From positions 2,422,325 to 2,486,324 of the forward strand of contig OZ012687.1 of assembly GCA_963942565.1 (NCBI GenBank): DNA of 64,000 bases, written 5' to 3'. Positions 11,333 through 28,240 of the stretch are shown piece by piece. This DNA is from Maea johnstoni. Lineage: Eukaryota > Annelida > Polychaeta > Spionida > Magelonidae. The translations under genes were made by a program, and so were the position numbers. A model generated the notes under the pieces. It ran no database searches and was not told where the DNA came from. It saw only the letters and a program-made list of their open reading frames with translations. Every line of letters begins with the position of its first letter. Within the stretch, counting starts at the first letter, position 1.

Positions 11333-11647
11333 CAGTGTCTTAGCCAGGATTTAGAAACTGGGTGCCTGAAATTGGCAGTTGTAAAATTTTGGGGCGTCCA
11401 AATTTTAAAGGGGGATCACAATATACTCATAATTCCACCATAAACATGTATAAATTCATCAAAATAAGGCATGATATCATTCAACAATGTCATGTGAATT
11501 ATAAGGAGATGAAAAAATTCAATCTAAAGCTTGAGATTGAGATTTTTAGAAATTCCACACTAAAAAGAAATGGGTGTCCTGAGGGGTTATTTTTAAGGGT
11601 TTGGGTGTCCAAAAAGGCACCCAGACGCCCTGCTGGCTAAGACCATG
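11333..11647. mobile_element. hAT MITE (CAGTGTCTTAGCC family), 315 bp, perfect 8-bp TSD
   Basis: Ends CAGTGTCTTAGCCAGG and CTGGCTAAGACCATG are flanked by the 8-bp direct repeat GCTCAAGG (11325-11332 and 11648-11655). An 8-bp duplication with CA..TG ends indicates hAT. A second copy lies at 33299-33921. The short open frame inside is not a gene. Confidence 0.9.
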
Positions 11648-12213
11648 GCTCAAGGGATAGACTTAAGATAATACAAAGGAGAATTAGTGTTCCGATACTG
11701 ATTAACATTTCCCTGTCATATATTTTCCAGAGATACTTTCTTCTGAAAGATACTACCAAAATGGTCAGGGCAGTCTACCTGCTCTTGGCATTACTGGGTT
11801 AATTAATTCACACAAATATACTCTAATTGAGAATATACTGTTAAAGATATTGTATAAGTTGTTATAACCATTGCAATTAATATCGGATGTACAGAAAATA
11901 TGCATGTTAATCAAATGAAATCAAATGCCTCTATTTTTAGATAATATAACTAACTATGATCATTACATGTTTGATAGAGAAAGGATAGTTGTTCCAAAAT
12001 TTCTACAAACGCTGTTGTACAGTGGAAGCTCTGAGATGTGAACAATTTTCCCATTCTACAATTAGATTTGTAGAGCTGTAAGGTGACTTTTTATCATACT
12101 TTCATGTCAGAGAGGCAGCAGACAGAGAGACGAGGGCAGTTATATTATTGTATCTTCCAGTCTCTCCACTTAGCACATAGAAGTGTACGTTCCAGTGGCA
12201 ATTGCTCTATGCT

Positions 12214-12427
12214 TTAACCCTTCCAATGCTAAGACTACTTTCGTCCAAAGCACAAGGATGCAAAGATTTTGGAAAACCATTTAAACCATGACCTGTTGGT
12301 ATTCATTAGAGAGCTCTCATTGAGTACCCTCATATGAGTACCCATATGCCAGGGTTTCAGTAATTTTTTCACCTTTTTTGCGTCATTTTGTATTGCCAAA
12401 ATTAGCCACCGGTAGCATAAGAGTTAA
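12214..12427. mobile_element. piggyBac-like MITE (CCCTTCCAATGCT family)
   Basis: TTAACCCTTCCAATGCTAAG at the left and AGCATAAGAGTTAA at the right: TTAA flanks with CCCTT/AAGRG ends, as in piggyBac elements. Shared interior blocks (AAAGCACAAGGATGCAAAGA, GGTATTCATT, GAGTACCCATATGCCAGGGT) identify a family of at least seven copies in this window. Confidence 0.8.
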
Positions 12428-13656
12428 GCCCTGACACGGAGGCCCTCTGGTTCGATCTCACTAGACGTGTTTTGTTTTTACTCTCATACGTGGTCAGATA
12501 TTTGGTCAGATATTAGGGGCGTATACTGGATTTCTGTTAAGGAGTTTTGTTCTATATGAAGGGGGTTTGTGTTAACAGAGAGGTAGATCTTCCTAATTGG
12601 TTTAATGCAAAACTATAGAAAGGCTACAAATCTTTGCAAGATAATCAACATTTTGAATTGTAAAGGGGGTGTTCATTGAACCCTCAAACCCCCTCTGTAT
12701 CCTCAATGGTTATGATAATGTCATAGATGTACATGGTAACAAATCGTTTATATGTTGACAAGTATAATTGATTCATACTCTTTATTACAGATAACTATTT
12801 TTGTAGCTACATGATATACAAAAGATGAATAGCAAAGTTGTATATTCTCTTAGTGAGCTTTTATTAATCAAACTATACAATTGTAAATATACATGAAGAT
12901 GCAAAATGCTATCTGGTCTGATACAGTGTATCAGTTACTTGTGCGTGATTGTAATATTTCATATTTGAAAAGTGAATAGTTTTGAAATTGAATAATGCAA
13001 ATAATACACCATTTTTCAAAATGTTGAACAGCTGATACATATAAAATGTGTTAATACAATGGTATACAATCGCAAAGGGAAATATTATGTTAGTTGCATT
13101 TTTTAGCCATCTTGCATTTTTTAACCATCACATTTGATACTACAAGATGTAAAACTACTGTTATTATTATTGTTATCATTAAATCAAATATTTCTATTTA
13201 TAGATTTTATCCTAGATTAAGATCATTACAAGTTGTAATGCAGTAGCTGATAACCCCCATACTGCAGTGCATGTGATGTAACTATTTTTATCATAACTCT
13301 TCAAATAGTGCACTATTTGAAAATTCCTTGTACAGGGAAAGAAACTTTTCTGTCAAATATTTCTTTAAAAAAAGATTTCTTTATTTAGGTGTTTTTTTTT
13401 CAAAACGTGTATACGCTTAGGGGACAATGGGTTAACCCATTGTTGCCCAGGTGAGCCAGTTGATCTCACCTGGTCACCTACCCCCACCTCAGCTGGATGA
13501 ACCATGGGCCAACGACAACCCTGGCACAATCAAGCATCAACTGTAGTGTGATTCTCCACTGATTAGAAACATATATTTGCCTACACAGCTTTGAAACAGT
13601 AGATTTGGTGTAATTCATATTTTGAAGTTGTTACAGGTGCTCTCTTTTGAATGATA

Positions 13657-13658
<2 letters not shown>

Positions 13659-13716
<58 letters not shown>
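13659..13716. repeat. (TA)n microsatellite
   Basis: Pure TA repeat of about 58 bases in intergenic sequence. Confidence 0.97.
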
Positions 13717-13719
<3 letters not shown>

Positions 13720-13867
13720 ATGATTCAACTTGTTTTTATTCATACATTTATTCCAGAAACAATCTTTGCCATGTATACAAGCTATGAATCTGTACCTGGG
13801 TTCTAAATTCTTTAATAAATTGTGGATAAAATGGTTATTTTATTCCTGTTTTACATTATGACAATAC

Positions 13868-14067
13868 TTAACCCTTCCAATGCTAAGGGTACTTTTGTCC
13901 TAAGCACAATGACACAAAGATTTTTGAAAACCATTTAAACCCTGTGATGTTGGTATTCATTGGAAAGCTCTCAGACGAGTACCCATTTGCCAGGGTTTCA
14001 ATCATTTTCAAGGATTTTTGCATCCTTTTGTATTGGCAAAATTAGCCACCACCGGCATAAGGGTTAA
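13868..14067. mobile_element. piggyBac-like MITE, CCCTTCCAATGCT family
   Basis: TTAACCCTTCCAATGCTAAG to GGCATAAGGGTTAA, intact TTAA at both sides; same interior as the copy at 12214. Confidence 0.8.
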
Positions 14068-14204
14068 CATCATTCAGCAGCTGCTGGTGGCAGCAATATG
14101 GTCATTCACTACACATCTACCCTCATTTCTAAGCCTATCTGATTAATTCCTAGCAAATAATTCATCAAATACTTCTAGGAGTCGTAACTGCAGTACTATC
14201 ATCA

Positions 14205-14388
14205 TGGTCAACATATGAACTTGGATATGACGGACCACTGTACGACAGATTTTTGCATATGACAGACGATATGGTTGTTCCCAGTTCGATGCATATCAAG
14301 TATTTGTCATATGTATACAACGGATTTTGCATATGACGGACCCATTTTCCTGGTCCCATCAAGTCTGTCATATCCAAGTTCACCTGTA
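14205..14388. mobile_element. MITE with GAACTTGGATATGAC inverted ends
   Basis: GAACTTGGATATGACGGACC near the left end faces GTCTGTCATATCCAAGTTCA near the right. Several CATATGAC motifs lie inside. The outer limits are uncertain; a TA at the right end could fit a Tc1/mariner source. Confidence 0.6.
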
Positions 14389-14550
14389 GTGGCAAATATA
14401 GAAATGTGCTTCATTTTATGTATCAGCTATAGTTTCTACACCTTCCTGATTGCTAAACCCATTTACAACCAGAGTGCACACATGGTCGGACTCAGATGGT
14501 CACACACCTCAAGAACAGAACTCAAGAAGTGTAATTTGAAAATATTTTGA

Positions 14551-14746
14551 TCAATTCATGCCTAAGAGTTCTTCGAGAAATTGCTGTCTGGATCTTTAAT
14601 GCTTATCAAAATCACTTAAAAATTAGGTTGTTGGTAATTTTCTAAATGATCTTTTCCTTTAAATGTTTTCCTAACTTTGTATTTGCCTGCAAGATTTCGT
14701 TAAAATGGTCATGCTAATTTTGGCCACTGTGAACATTAACGGGTTA
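14551..14746. mobile_element. piggyBac-like MITE (ACCCATTAATGC family), second copy
   Basis: TCAATTCATGCCTAAGAG at the left, ATTAACGGGTTAA at the right; the interior matches 7274-7502. Related copies: 51267-51611 (reverse), 52253-52483 and 57175-57384. Confidence 0.65.
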
Positions 14747-15019
14747 AAGGAGAACATCACTCACTCAAATATTTCTAAGCTATAGCTTTTTTTTACGGGT
14801 AGTTCCATATGTGTCAGACCCTGTGAAAGCTCCAGACGAGAAAGGGTTAAGCTGACCATTCTGTCAGTGGCGGAAGCACCAGCGTCAATGAACAAAAAAC
14901 AGTAAAACAGGAAATGTTCATGTCCAATATTTAAATATGTAAACGTAGTATTGCAGTATGATCACAGTTGAGATGCATAATCGCACTATTTGCATATATT
15001 TCACATGCCTGAGGTTATT

Positions 15020-15479
15020 CCCAGTGGGCACAAATATTACCTGAATGTTCAATTTTGGTTGGAATATTCTGGACCAATTATGAACATTTCAGCAATGCTC
15101 ATGTTCTAGCATTACTGGAATGTTCTTATTTGATGTCATATGAATGTCCAATTTTGATTGGAATGTCATGCACCAAAAACGAACATTCCTGCAACCTTCA
15201 GGTCTGAATGTTCAGATTTGACATTATATAAACATTAAATTGAGATATTTCCTATTTCATGAAAACTGAACTGTTACCAAAGTGCTTCCACTGCACAGAC
15301 CAATGTTCTGACAAAATTCAGAATCCAAATGATTCATTTAGCATTCAGCTCTGAACATTCTATGAACATTCTCACCTGAACATTCATACAATTTTCATTC
15401 TGAACTATGAGGGGATCATTTCTGAATGTTCGTCCAAACATTCCTGGAATGTTCCATGAATGTTACCGTGCCCACTGGG
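15020..15479. mobile_element. MITE with CCCAGTGGGCAC ends and a GAATGTTC-rich interior
   Basis: The 460-bp element has terminal inverted repeats CCCAGTGGGCAC / GTGCCCACTGGG. The interior is packed with GAATGTTC / GAACATTC octamers and near-matches in both orientations. I see no clear target duplication, so the superfamily is open. Confidence 0.8.
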
Positions 15480-15545
15480 TAGCATTTCAAAACTGTGTAT
15501 GTGTTTCGCTAATACATGAATTATTCCTATTATACAACACCGGTG

Positions 15546-15551
15546 TTTATT
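15546..15551 (-). terminator. Candidate poly(A) signal AATAAA of the SDR gene
   Basis: AATAAA on the minus strand, about 190 bases after the stop codon at 15742. It falls just past the edge of the MITE ending at 15479, so the element may have landed right downstream of the transcript end. Confidence 0.5.
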
Positions 15552-15741
15552 CCTTCCATACATATGTGTTTTCAAATATGAATTCACACAACCCTGTATC
15601 TCCTTCAAACAATACTTCCTTGGTTCTTTACACATCATATATGTAGTTACATTTATCTCCATCAGGTGGCAGCACTGAGTGGCAGAAGAGGAACTACTGA
15701 TCAGTATCAATACTGGCAGTCGTCTTTTCCATACGTGTGGT

Positions 15742-19843
<4,102 letters not shown>

Positions 19844-19859
19844 TTCTCAGCTATACAAT

Positions 19860-20985
19860 AGGGGTATATGTAATGTAGGGCAGCTCCCAAGTACTTCTGG
19901 GTGACTGATTGCCTATCACTCAGTGAAGCCGATGCTGCTTTCTTGAAGTTGAACGGATGCTGTCTCCCTTTACCTGAGCGTCTTTCACTTAGTCTTGAGT
20001 TAACCTGGAATGAGAAAGAACAGCCAGTACAGAGACGATATAGGTATGGATGTCACAGGTATAGATTTGGAGTTTGGCATATGGTTTATTGTGACTGTTG
20101 GGGAGTGAAACCAAAGTATGAAAACAACCACCTAGACCCAAGTCACTGGCAACTTTCTTACATTGACGGGCTGATATTCCAAGCTGGACAGTTGTGAGAA
20201 ACAGCGAGTATGTAGATACAAAATCATATGTAGATACTAAAGTTTCTCATAGCAAACATATTGAAACGCGAAATGCATTTGAAAATACGACCAAACATTT
20301 AATCTTTACGTATATGCTACTTCACTTTCATAGGGTCAAAGGCGGGCTGCTGAGATTTACCTACAATAATTAGACAGCTGGTCATGGTAACCATTACTTA
20401 GACGCGGCCTGAAACAATGGCTTTAGAATGCCATTTTTTCCTCTCTTCTGCCATATTTCGATTTATTCGTCACTAAGCACTTGATTACGGTAGATATAAC
20501 CGCAGTACCTTGGTAATACCACCACCTAACCCACTCCACTGCTATCACTGAGCTGTATTACAGACCTACATATAACTACAATTACAATTGCTAATTAAAG
20601 GCACTGACCATCTAATATCTTGTGGAGGGGGGGGGGGGAATGTACATTTTCGCAAATAATAATGTCTTTCTGAAAATACCAACAGATGGTTATTTTATAT
20701 GTGTGGATACATGTTAAAAGATGTAATTCAGCAAACGTTAACTTTTGCTCCTCGGCGCTTAGGACAGTTGCGGACAATGTACGATTCCGTGATGGCAGAA
20801 CGGGAGGACTAATACCCCTTCACCATTGGTTCTCACTTTAAATTAGTACGGCACGACTGAACTGTCAAAACGAATCAACTTACACTAGCAGAAATAATTC
20901 AACATGCATTCTTCTATATCTGGCATAGACTTGGTTTGTTCATTCATTATTCATTTTTTTCTCTCCCCCCCACACACACACACAC
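19860..20985. other. Upstream region of the SDR gene, no promoter motif singled out
   Basis: The 5' UTR and promoter of the minus-strand SDR should lie here. I see no TATA box at a convincing distance. There is a G run at 20628-20639. The 98-codon plus-strand open frame at 19901 has no recognisable domain. Confidence 0.4.
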
Positions 20986-21225
<240 letters not shown>

Positions 21226-21688
21226 TTGCCAAGTTTGGATGTCGAACACGAACTTTTTCTAACAAAAAGAGGAAAAAAAGGCCAGCCAAGCTTGGGTCAG
21301 ACTACAGCTTGACGGGAGCATGCATTTCTTTTGATATCATGTATCATACATATGAAATCTTATTATAATGCAAAGATAGAAAATCATTTTAAACAGGGCC
21401 CGACCTAAATTCATCGGCCCTGACGACGAATGGCGATTCAGACCAACATTCGTACATACGGGCATTCATATACGTCCTTGATACAAATGTGACGCTTATT
21501 TTGCCCATTCACATCCGAAGTGCAAAAATGGTCTGAGGACTTGCCTTGTAAAACGTAACAAGAACTGAAAATTCCATTCAAATATTTATTGAAAGGTTGC
21601 TTAGTTATCAATATGTTTCAGTATCATCAGACTGCTGTAGATGTGGTTGGGTTATTGATGACTACACAGCTAACATGGTTTCACATAC

Positions 21689-22102
21689 ACTTTACATTAC
21701 GATCTCAATTCTTGTACGTAACAGAATTGTCTGAATATACAATTCTGGTACACGTTTTTATTGCAAAATTGTTACTACAATTTTTTATTGCAGAATTGTT
21801 ACTACAATTCTGGGACGTGCTAGAATTCTCCGTAATTTATGTTGCTGCTGCAGGCTGAAAGAACGCCATAAGTTAAGCACTTTGTCGCTAATATTCATTT
21901 CTTCCCGAAATACTCAATAAACTACGGCAAAGTACTTGACTAACGGCATCATTCAGCTGGCAGGTAAAACATTCCCGGACAATTCTGGTACGTCGCAGTA
22001 TTGCCTGCAATTACACTGCAGGGAACAATTCTCGTCTGTACCAGAATTGCAAAATTACCTGAACAATTCTGGTACGTACCAGAATTGAGGTCGTAAAGTA
22101 CA
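21689..22102. mobile_element. MITE with AATTCTGGTAC motifs and a perfect 24-bp inner palindrome
   Basis: The left end TACGATCTCAATTCTTGTAC faces the right end GTACCAGAATTGAGGTCGTA. The motif ATTCTGGTAC or its complement recurs about six times. Near the right end (22064-22087) CAATTCTGGTAC is joined head-on to its own complement. A direct repeat containing TTTATTGCAAAATTGTTACT occurs twice at 21756 and 21785. Confidence 0.7.
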
Positions 22103-23780
22103 AGATGACCGTTAAATTTACAAATATCTCAAATGCTGTGCAAACGGTTAAGGTGGGAATATAAGAAAGGCGTCCTCGGCCTGGCCATGGAGTATGCAAG
22201 GCAATCGAAACCCAATACACATGAGTGGTCAGTAGTGTGATCACTGGCCACCAATCTTGACCGAACGCCTTTCTCTTCACGTGTCGCATCGACGAACAAT
22301 GCAGGACCGTTCCCGTGATAAGACCTATATTTAGATGACCTCGACCAAAGTCAGCGTGAAACACACACACCTTTTTAGGTCTAAAAGGGGTTTAACTGGT
22401 AGATTATATTTACACCCCTATGGCTACGCAACCAGTTATACTTATTTCATCATAATTTAGGAGCATGTCGCAATCCATCGACAGTATAGAGTGCAAGTTA
22501 TTGCACGTCTGTGTCACATCCCCGTTCAGATCCTCGCGGTAGAGAGGACCACGAATGTCGATCACTGTGTCTATATTCATCTAAGATAGGACATATGGGT
22601 TTTCCTTGTTAAATGGAATGTACGCCTTTGCTGTCTATTAGCCGACGTTCTGTAAGTAATTTGGAGGCTTACGGAACATTCAAAAATGTTTTTAAATGCT
22701 TAAAGCCTAAAATACACTTGAGCAGCGCAGCAGACTCAAAACTGAGCAATTCACATTGAAGCAGCGTTTTGCTGCACCGCGGTGAGAATAACACACTTGA
22801 GCAGCGCAGCAGACCCAAAACTGAGCAATTCACATTGAAGCAGCGTTTTGGAGTAAGTTAGGTTGACGTTGATCCAACGACCAACATCAATCCATTTAAA
22901 CTGACGTCAGTCTGATGAATATCTATTTATCAGTTGTGTAATTCTCGGTTTCGAATCTCCGCTAAATCCTCTTTACCGGGTTGACTTGGTCGCTTTACAA
23001 ATATGCGGAGTTTTGATAGGTCGCTTAAAGTACCTTTGCAAGACCACTCGCTACTAATCTAAAGCTAGACTAGATATCCTACAATAAAATTTATGACATC
23101 CCTGTGGGGTTTCCACCAGGAATAAGTTCCCCGCTCGAGGGCGTAGCATGATGGCGACAATCCTCTCGAGGGTAGGTAATGAGAATATGTCATTTGAGTG
23201 AAAAGTTGTAAATATTGAAATGAAATAGAATATGGGTATGATATTATCTACCTGATAACACTCAAGAACCTGGAGATACAACTTGTTATATGATTATGCT
23301 ACTATAAGGTGTGTTTTAGGACGGTCCTCTTAACTAGCTTGCAATGGTACTCATCACCTGAACTACCTCTCTGGTGTGACACTCTGCTGCCAGTAATCAT
23401 TCTCAAAATGACCACGCTCGTTTCTGCATAATACTCTTATCTTATCTATGATTCTCAAGCTTACTTCATTGATATCTCCGAGGGTAGGGTATCTAGTCAC
23501 CTATCAAACATGGACTGGTCACTTATCAAAGTCCACTCGCCGGACTGCTGACCAACGTGCCCTAAGCAGTCGCCCAGGTCCAGAAAAAAGGTCATGCATA
23601 AGTCGTATGCATACACAGTTTTGATACTAGTAAATGCACGATGAAGATGTATCTCAAAGTAGTATGTTCATAAAATATGCCACAAATATTCATCTAAGAA
23701 TATACCAAACCATAGTTAGTTCAGTGCAGAAACCCTAGTAGCACCCTTCCACAATAAGATATCATTGCATATAGTAAGGT
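22103..23780. other. Gene-free stretch with a 79-bp direct duplication
   Basis: A tandem duplication with a period of 79 bases (units from 22714 and 22793, core ACACTTGAGCAGCGCAGCAG). Otherwise no gene or known repeat seen. Confidence 0.6.
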
Positions 23781-23784
23781 TCAA

Positions 23785-23965
23785 TGTTATAGGGATAAGA
23801 TCTGCCGCTGAGCATTGGTGCAGATTTATAGCCGAGACGCAGGTGTTCGCTGCCAAAGCTCAGGCCGCTAAGGCTGAAGCTTTGCAAAAAAACACCCTCG
23901 GCGAGGCTATAAATATGCACCAATGCTCTGTGGCGGGTCTTAAAGGCTATTATAGCGTATTTGAG
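23785..23965. mobile_element. Palindromic MITE, copy 1 (CTGAGCATTGGTGCAG arms)
   Basis: Long arms: GCCGCTGAGCATTGGTGCAG and TTATAGCC on the left, GGCTATAAATATGCACC and AATGCTCTGTGGCGGGTC on the right. Arms of about 60 bases around a loop of about 50. A related copy lies at 40372-40534. Confidence 0.8.
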
Positions 23966-24765
23966 TGCTAAAGATTTATCTTATATTTTGTGAAAAATCA
24001 CAAAAAACCAACATATTTTCTAATGGTTGTTGAGCCGGGCTCAGTGCGGCAAGCATTTTAAAGCCACAACCACTTTAAAGCCACAGAAACAGCTTCTCAC
24101 TGAACATAGTGTGTTTTCCAAGTCCAGGTATTTTCATAGCTATGTGCTATAATATCGAACTTAGACATAGCCATCCCTATTTGCATTACACTGGGGTGAA
24201 AATGTGGGACACCCGGCCAATCATTATAGAGCACAGCACGAGCACAGACACTATATAGTTACATAAGAGCTGGGAGTAGTATCTCTCTGATAAGAGTTAA
24301 CCGATGTACGCCAGTTTCGCTATAGGAGTATAGCTATTTACCTTCTCGTAGTAGCTGATGTCTCGGCCGGCTCTTCCAGCCAGGAATCAGGTGCGATTTC
24401 CTCTGATTCCTTGAGGGTGATCCTAGCTATTGCTGCTAACCGGCGCGCTGTTGGCTCTCATTCATCCGATTGAAGGTTTACAGTGTCTCTGTAGAACTAC
24501 CCACTATAGTTATATATATATATATAACATAAGTAGGTCACGGTTTTCTACGATGTCGCTGGCGTGACTAGACCGATAGAGGGGATTTTGTTTATCGCCA
24601 CTTTTTCATCTATATTATGGCTGACCGTGACTACTGCTGTAATCCAGATAGGGCCCCGTTGAAAGAGGTACTGGGAGGACAGTACAATTACAGAGAAGGG
24701 GGATGCAAGTGTTGCGGCAAGGCGCTTAAGGCCGCAGGAGGAGTAGAAGTTGTCGATGTAATAAG

Positions 24766-24810
24766 GATCCGTGCGCCCAAAAAGTGAGTGGCGGGCGCAC
24801 GGATCCAAGC
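24766..24810. other. Strong GC-rich hairpin in an AT-rich gene-free region
   Basis: GGATCCGTGCGCCC is followed after about 14 bases by GGGCGCACGGATCC, a perfect 14-bp stem. No terminal inverted repeats of an element are seen around it. The antisense 128-codon open frame covering it has no recognisable domain. Confidence 0.75.
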
Positions 24811-25284
24811 CCAAAGTGCAGGTGGAAGGTACATGGGATTGGATAGGGCACTGATCAGCACGTAGAGATGTGTGAAAGGGCAGATAGAAGGTAAATGGGT
24901 GGGAGTTGCATAAAGTAATAGTCATGTGCCGCAAGTGTGCATGAAAGTGACAATACCAACGTCATAGGGAACTTAATGGAACATTTCCTTCATCAACAGA
25001 TATAAATTAATACTTACACCCATTAAACTTCACAGAGCTCAATTTTTATATGAAGGCTAGGCATTACTTACATTCATTAAACTATAGATTTTCTCGAAGG
25101 AATTCCTAACTTCACAACTGTGGAAATGTTTATTATAACCAGGGAATTTCATACACTAATCAAATCGGGCCTTATAGCGAACGCCAATTCAGGCAGACCT
25201 TCTCTCTGGGATCAGTGGATTTGACCAACAATTCATTTTAGTAAAGTGAAATAAAAATAATGAAAATATAGATATAGTTATTTG

Positions 25285-25420
25285 GAGTAGGAAATGTTTC
25301 AAAGTGCCAGACGAAGGACTGGGCAGGAAAAGATGATACTAGTTGCGGTCAGATGGATTCGAACCCGCAACCTCTTGCCCTGCAGGCAGGCGCTCTAGCC
25401 ACTAAGCTACGGCGCCATCT
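25285..25420 (-). repeat. tRNA-derived repeat (SINE head or tRNA pseudogene, Cys-like)
   Basis: On the minus strand from 25416: GGCGCCGTAGCTTAGTGGCT, then GCAAGAGG and GCGGGTTCGAATCCA. This gives a pol III A box, B box and a possible GCA anticodon loop. Several stem positions, mainly in the acceptor and T stems, do not pair, so a working tRNA is unlikely. The flank continues without a matching acceptor 3' end, as in a tRNA-derived SINE. Confidence 0.65.
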
Positions 25421-26000
25421 GTACGACAGCTAGGTTTGAAAAGAGAGCTATATTGATGAAATCCCGTAACTCTATTTTGGGTCGTTCCTTGCATTTCGAG
25501 TTTAGTCCTGTCATTTACGTGAGTAAATCTTTGAAAAAGACCGCCAGGCCACTTTTATCAATGACCCCACATATTTACATAAGGCCCGAAACTGATTATG
25601 ACCTACCTACCTCATGCGAGCCAGTAAAATAGCCAAATCAAATCTGGCGCCTGTTATCTAACTACTCCAAACCGGCTCGGGATAGCCGGAATGACGTTAG
25701 AACCCAATAAGGAGCGCCAAAATAGCTGAAAAATTGTATTTGATCTTTTAATCTAATGCCTTTTCAAATAGATAAAGAATAATGATTATATCAATACGCC
25801 TTTACATGTCGTTAACTTTATGGCATCGCCAGTTTCGCAATCCAATTTTCCTAGTGTTATGAACTTCCTATCCTGGGGTTCAATTAGTTACATTTGCCGC
25901 CGTTTCACTTTGTGGGGGCGCTACGCGCTGCATGAACATTAGCGTCTAGGAAACAAAATCCCTTGCAAGCATTACCCCTCCCCTCCAGCTTTTCTCTGCT

Positions 26001-26200
26001 NNNNNNNNNNNNNNNNNNNNNNNNNNNNNNNNNNNNNNNNNNNNNNNNNNNNNNNNNNNNNNNNNNNNNNNNNNNNNNNNNNNNNNNNNNNNNNNNNNNN
26101 NNNNNNNNNNNNNNNNNNNNNNNNNNNNNNNNNNNNNNNNNNNNNNNNNNNNNNNNNNNNNNNNNNNNNNNNNNNNNNNNNNNNNNNNNNNNNNNNNNNN
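26001..26200. other. Assembly gap (200 N)
   Basis: Exactly 200 N, probably a placeholder length. The missing sequence could hold part of RPS23's 5' end or more repeats. The left flank ends in a pyrimidine-rich AGCTTTTCTCTGCT. Confidence 0.99.
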
Positions 26201-27224
26201 CATATTCTATGTGAACGTCAAGGACGTCACCGAGAACAGCAAGAGAGCATCTATTACAAGAGCTCCCATAGGCTTGCACGCAAGTAGGAGATGTATATGG
26301 CCCTGATCTCCATGTCAAATTTCACCAAAACAGGGTCGATTCAAACATGCATTTTTTGGGTATCAAATGTTAACGGATGTGCTTACAATCTGGCATAGTT
26401 ATTGCTAAGGGTATTTCAGAGGGTAGAGTACCTTAGTTTTTTCAAATTAGACTTTATAAATTATAATGTTATGGAATCTGAAAATGGACAAATGCATTTC
26501 TTTTCCATTCAATAGAAATTATGAAAGGAATGTTTATACAATTTGAATGGAGGAAAAATTAGAAAAAATGTGAAAATAAGGTTTTTTATTTCTCTCCCTA
26601 AAAAACGGGAGTGAAAATAGTTTTTTTAATTTCTCCCCCCCCCCCCCCCAAAAAAAAAGAAATGGTGAAAATGAAGTATTTTATTTTCGCCCCCCCCCCC
26701 CCCCCCCCAAAAAAAAAAAATTGTAATAGATACGGTGGTGTACATAAAAGTTTTTCATTTGCCCTTTCACACTTGGTTCATCGTCAGTTACCCTTACAGG
26801 TCCAGATCCAACCCTAGATCGTAGTGTACCAGTTAGACGTAAGTGCAGCACTTCAACTGAAGTGTATGTGTACAGTCTAAGGTGGTTCACTTCGATCTAA
26901 GGGCAGCACGTAGATTGTAGTGTCTGAGCATGCTCAGTGAGCACTTCCTGTTGACTTATGGTAGCTCTAGCAAAATAAAGAGAAGGAGGTACATACGTTC
27001 GTTTAAATAGGTCTAAGTGACTAAAAACATTACAGAAAGAAACGTATGAAATTGGCGGGTTTGGTGTGATTTATATAAAAGAACATATATGCAAAGTTTG
27101 AGTTAGATCCATTGACAGCTGATGGTTCTAGCTCTTCTTGAATGAATTGATATTTCCCTTTTCAAGGTAGATATGCCATCTTGACAGCATATACTTTTAT
27201 CATGATGTTCCTTCTTTTCGCATA

Positions 27225-28240
27225 CAGAGTTGAAACCCTTCCGGAAGGTTTTGCCCGCTGATATTTCACACACTTGTAGTTAAAAGTGTGGCATTTAAAA
27301 TGAGACTAGTCTGAAGTGTGAACATTACCTAATTCTTTCACCCTGCCACTTCAAACATGTACTGTTTTTTCCTGTTTTCTTAAGGTTCACATTGCTTTTC
27401 CCTTGATCTCCTGTGCATTTCAATATTAGTATTTATTCTCGGGCAGAGTTGAAAACCTTCCGGAAGGTTTTGCCCGCTGATATTTCACACATTCATAGTT
27501 AAAAGTGTGGCGATTAAAATGAGGCTAGTCTGAAGTGTGAACATTACCTAATTCTCTCACTCTGCCAGTTCAAACATGTACTGTTTTCTTGAGGTTCACA
27601 TTGCTATTTTCCATCGATCTCCTGTGCATTTCAATATTAGTATTCATTCTCGGGCAGAGTTGAAAACCTTCCGGAAGGTTTTGCCCGCTGATATTTCACA
27701 CACTTGTAGTTAAAAGTGTGGCGATTAAAATGAGACTAGTCTGAAGTGTGAACATTACCTAATTCTCTCACTCTGCCAGTTCAAACATGTACTGTTTTCT
27801 TTAGGTTTACATTCCTTTTCCATTGATCTTTTGTGCATTTCAATATTATCATTTATTCTCGGGCATAGTTGAAAACCTTCCAGAAGGTTTTGCCCGCTGA
27901 TGTTTCACAAACTTGTAGTTAAAAGTGTGGCGATTAAAATAAGACTAGTCTTAAGTGTGAACATAACCTAATTCTCTCACCCTGCCACTTCAAACATTTA
28001 CTATTTTCTTGAGGTTTACATTGCTATTTTATTGATATCATATGCAATTCCATATTAGTATTCATTCTCGGGCAGAGTTGAATACCTTCCGGAAGGTTTT
28101 GCCCGATGATTTTTGCACACTTCTTATAAACACTGTGCTAAAACAAATAAATGTAGGCTGAAGCATGAACATATCCTCATTCTCTTAACCTGTTAATTCA
28201 AAGATATCATTATTTTCTGTCCACTTTGGGGTTTAAATAA
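27225..28240. repeat. Left-arm array of five ~210-bp units
   Basis: TTCCGGAA centres at about 27241, 27460, 27671, 27880 (mutated to CCAG) and 28089. Shared blocks include CTCGGGCAGAGTTGAAAACC, GTTTTGCCCGCTGATATTTC and GTCTGAAGTGTGAACATTAC. The innermost unit is the most diverged. Confidence 0.92.

Larger units (their letters stand above)
10973..15019. other. Gene-free intergenic stretch rich in MITEs
   Basis: Between the IL17RD-like copy 1 and the 3' end of the SDR gene I see no exon with coding character. Named elements in it are at 11333, 12214, 13659, 13868, 14205 and 14551. The rest (for example 12430-13650) is AT-rich with no repeat I recognise. A hairpin-prone CCAGGTGAGCCAGTTGATCT tract followed by CACCTGG sits at 13447-13473. 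Confidence 0.6.

Noticed and set aside
11362-11640. 92-codon open frame
   Set aside because: Lies wholly within the hAT MITE at 11333-11647; the second copy of the element does not keep it.
24548-24934. 128-codon minus-strand open frame
   Set aside because: No recognisable motif or splice context; it overlaps the GC hairpin and has no coding character I can defend.
25905-26318. Open frames crossing the N gap
   Set aside because: Most of their length is N; no sequence evidence.
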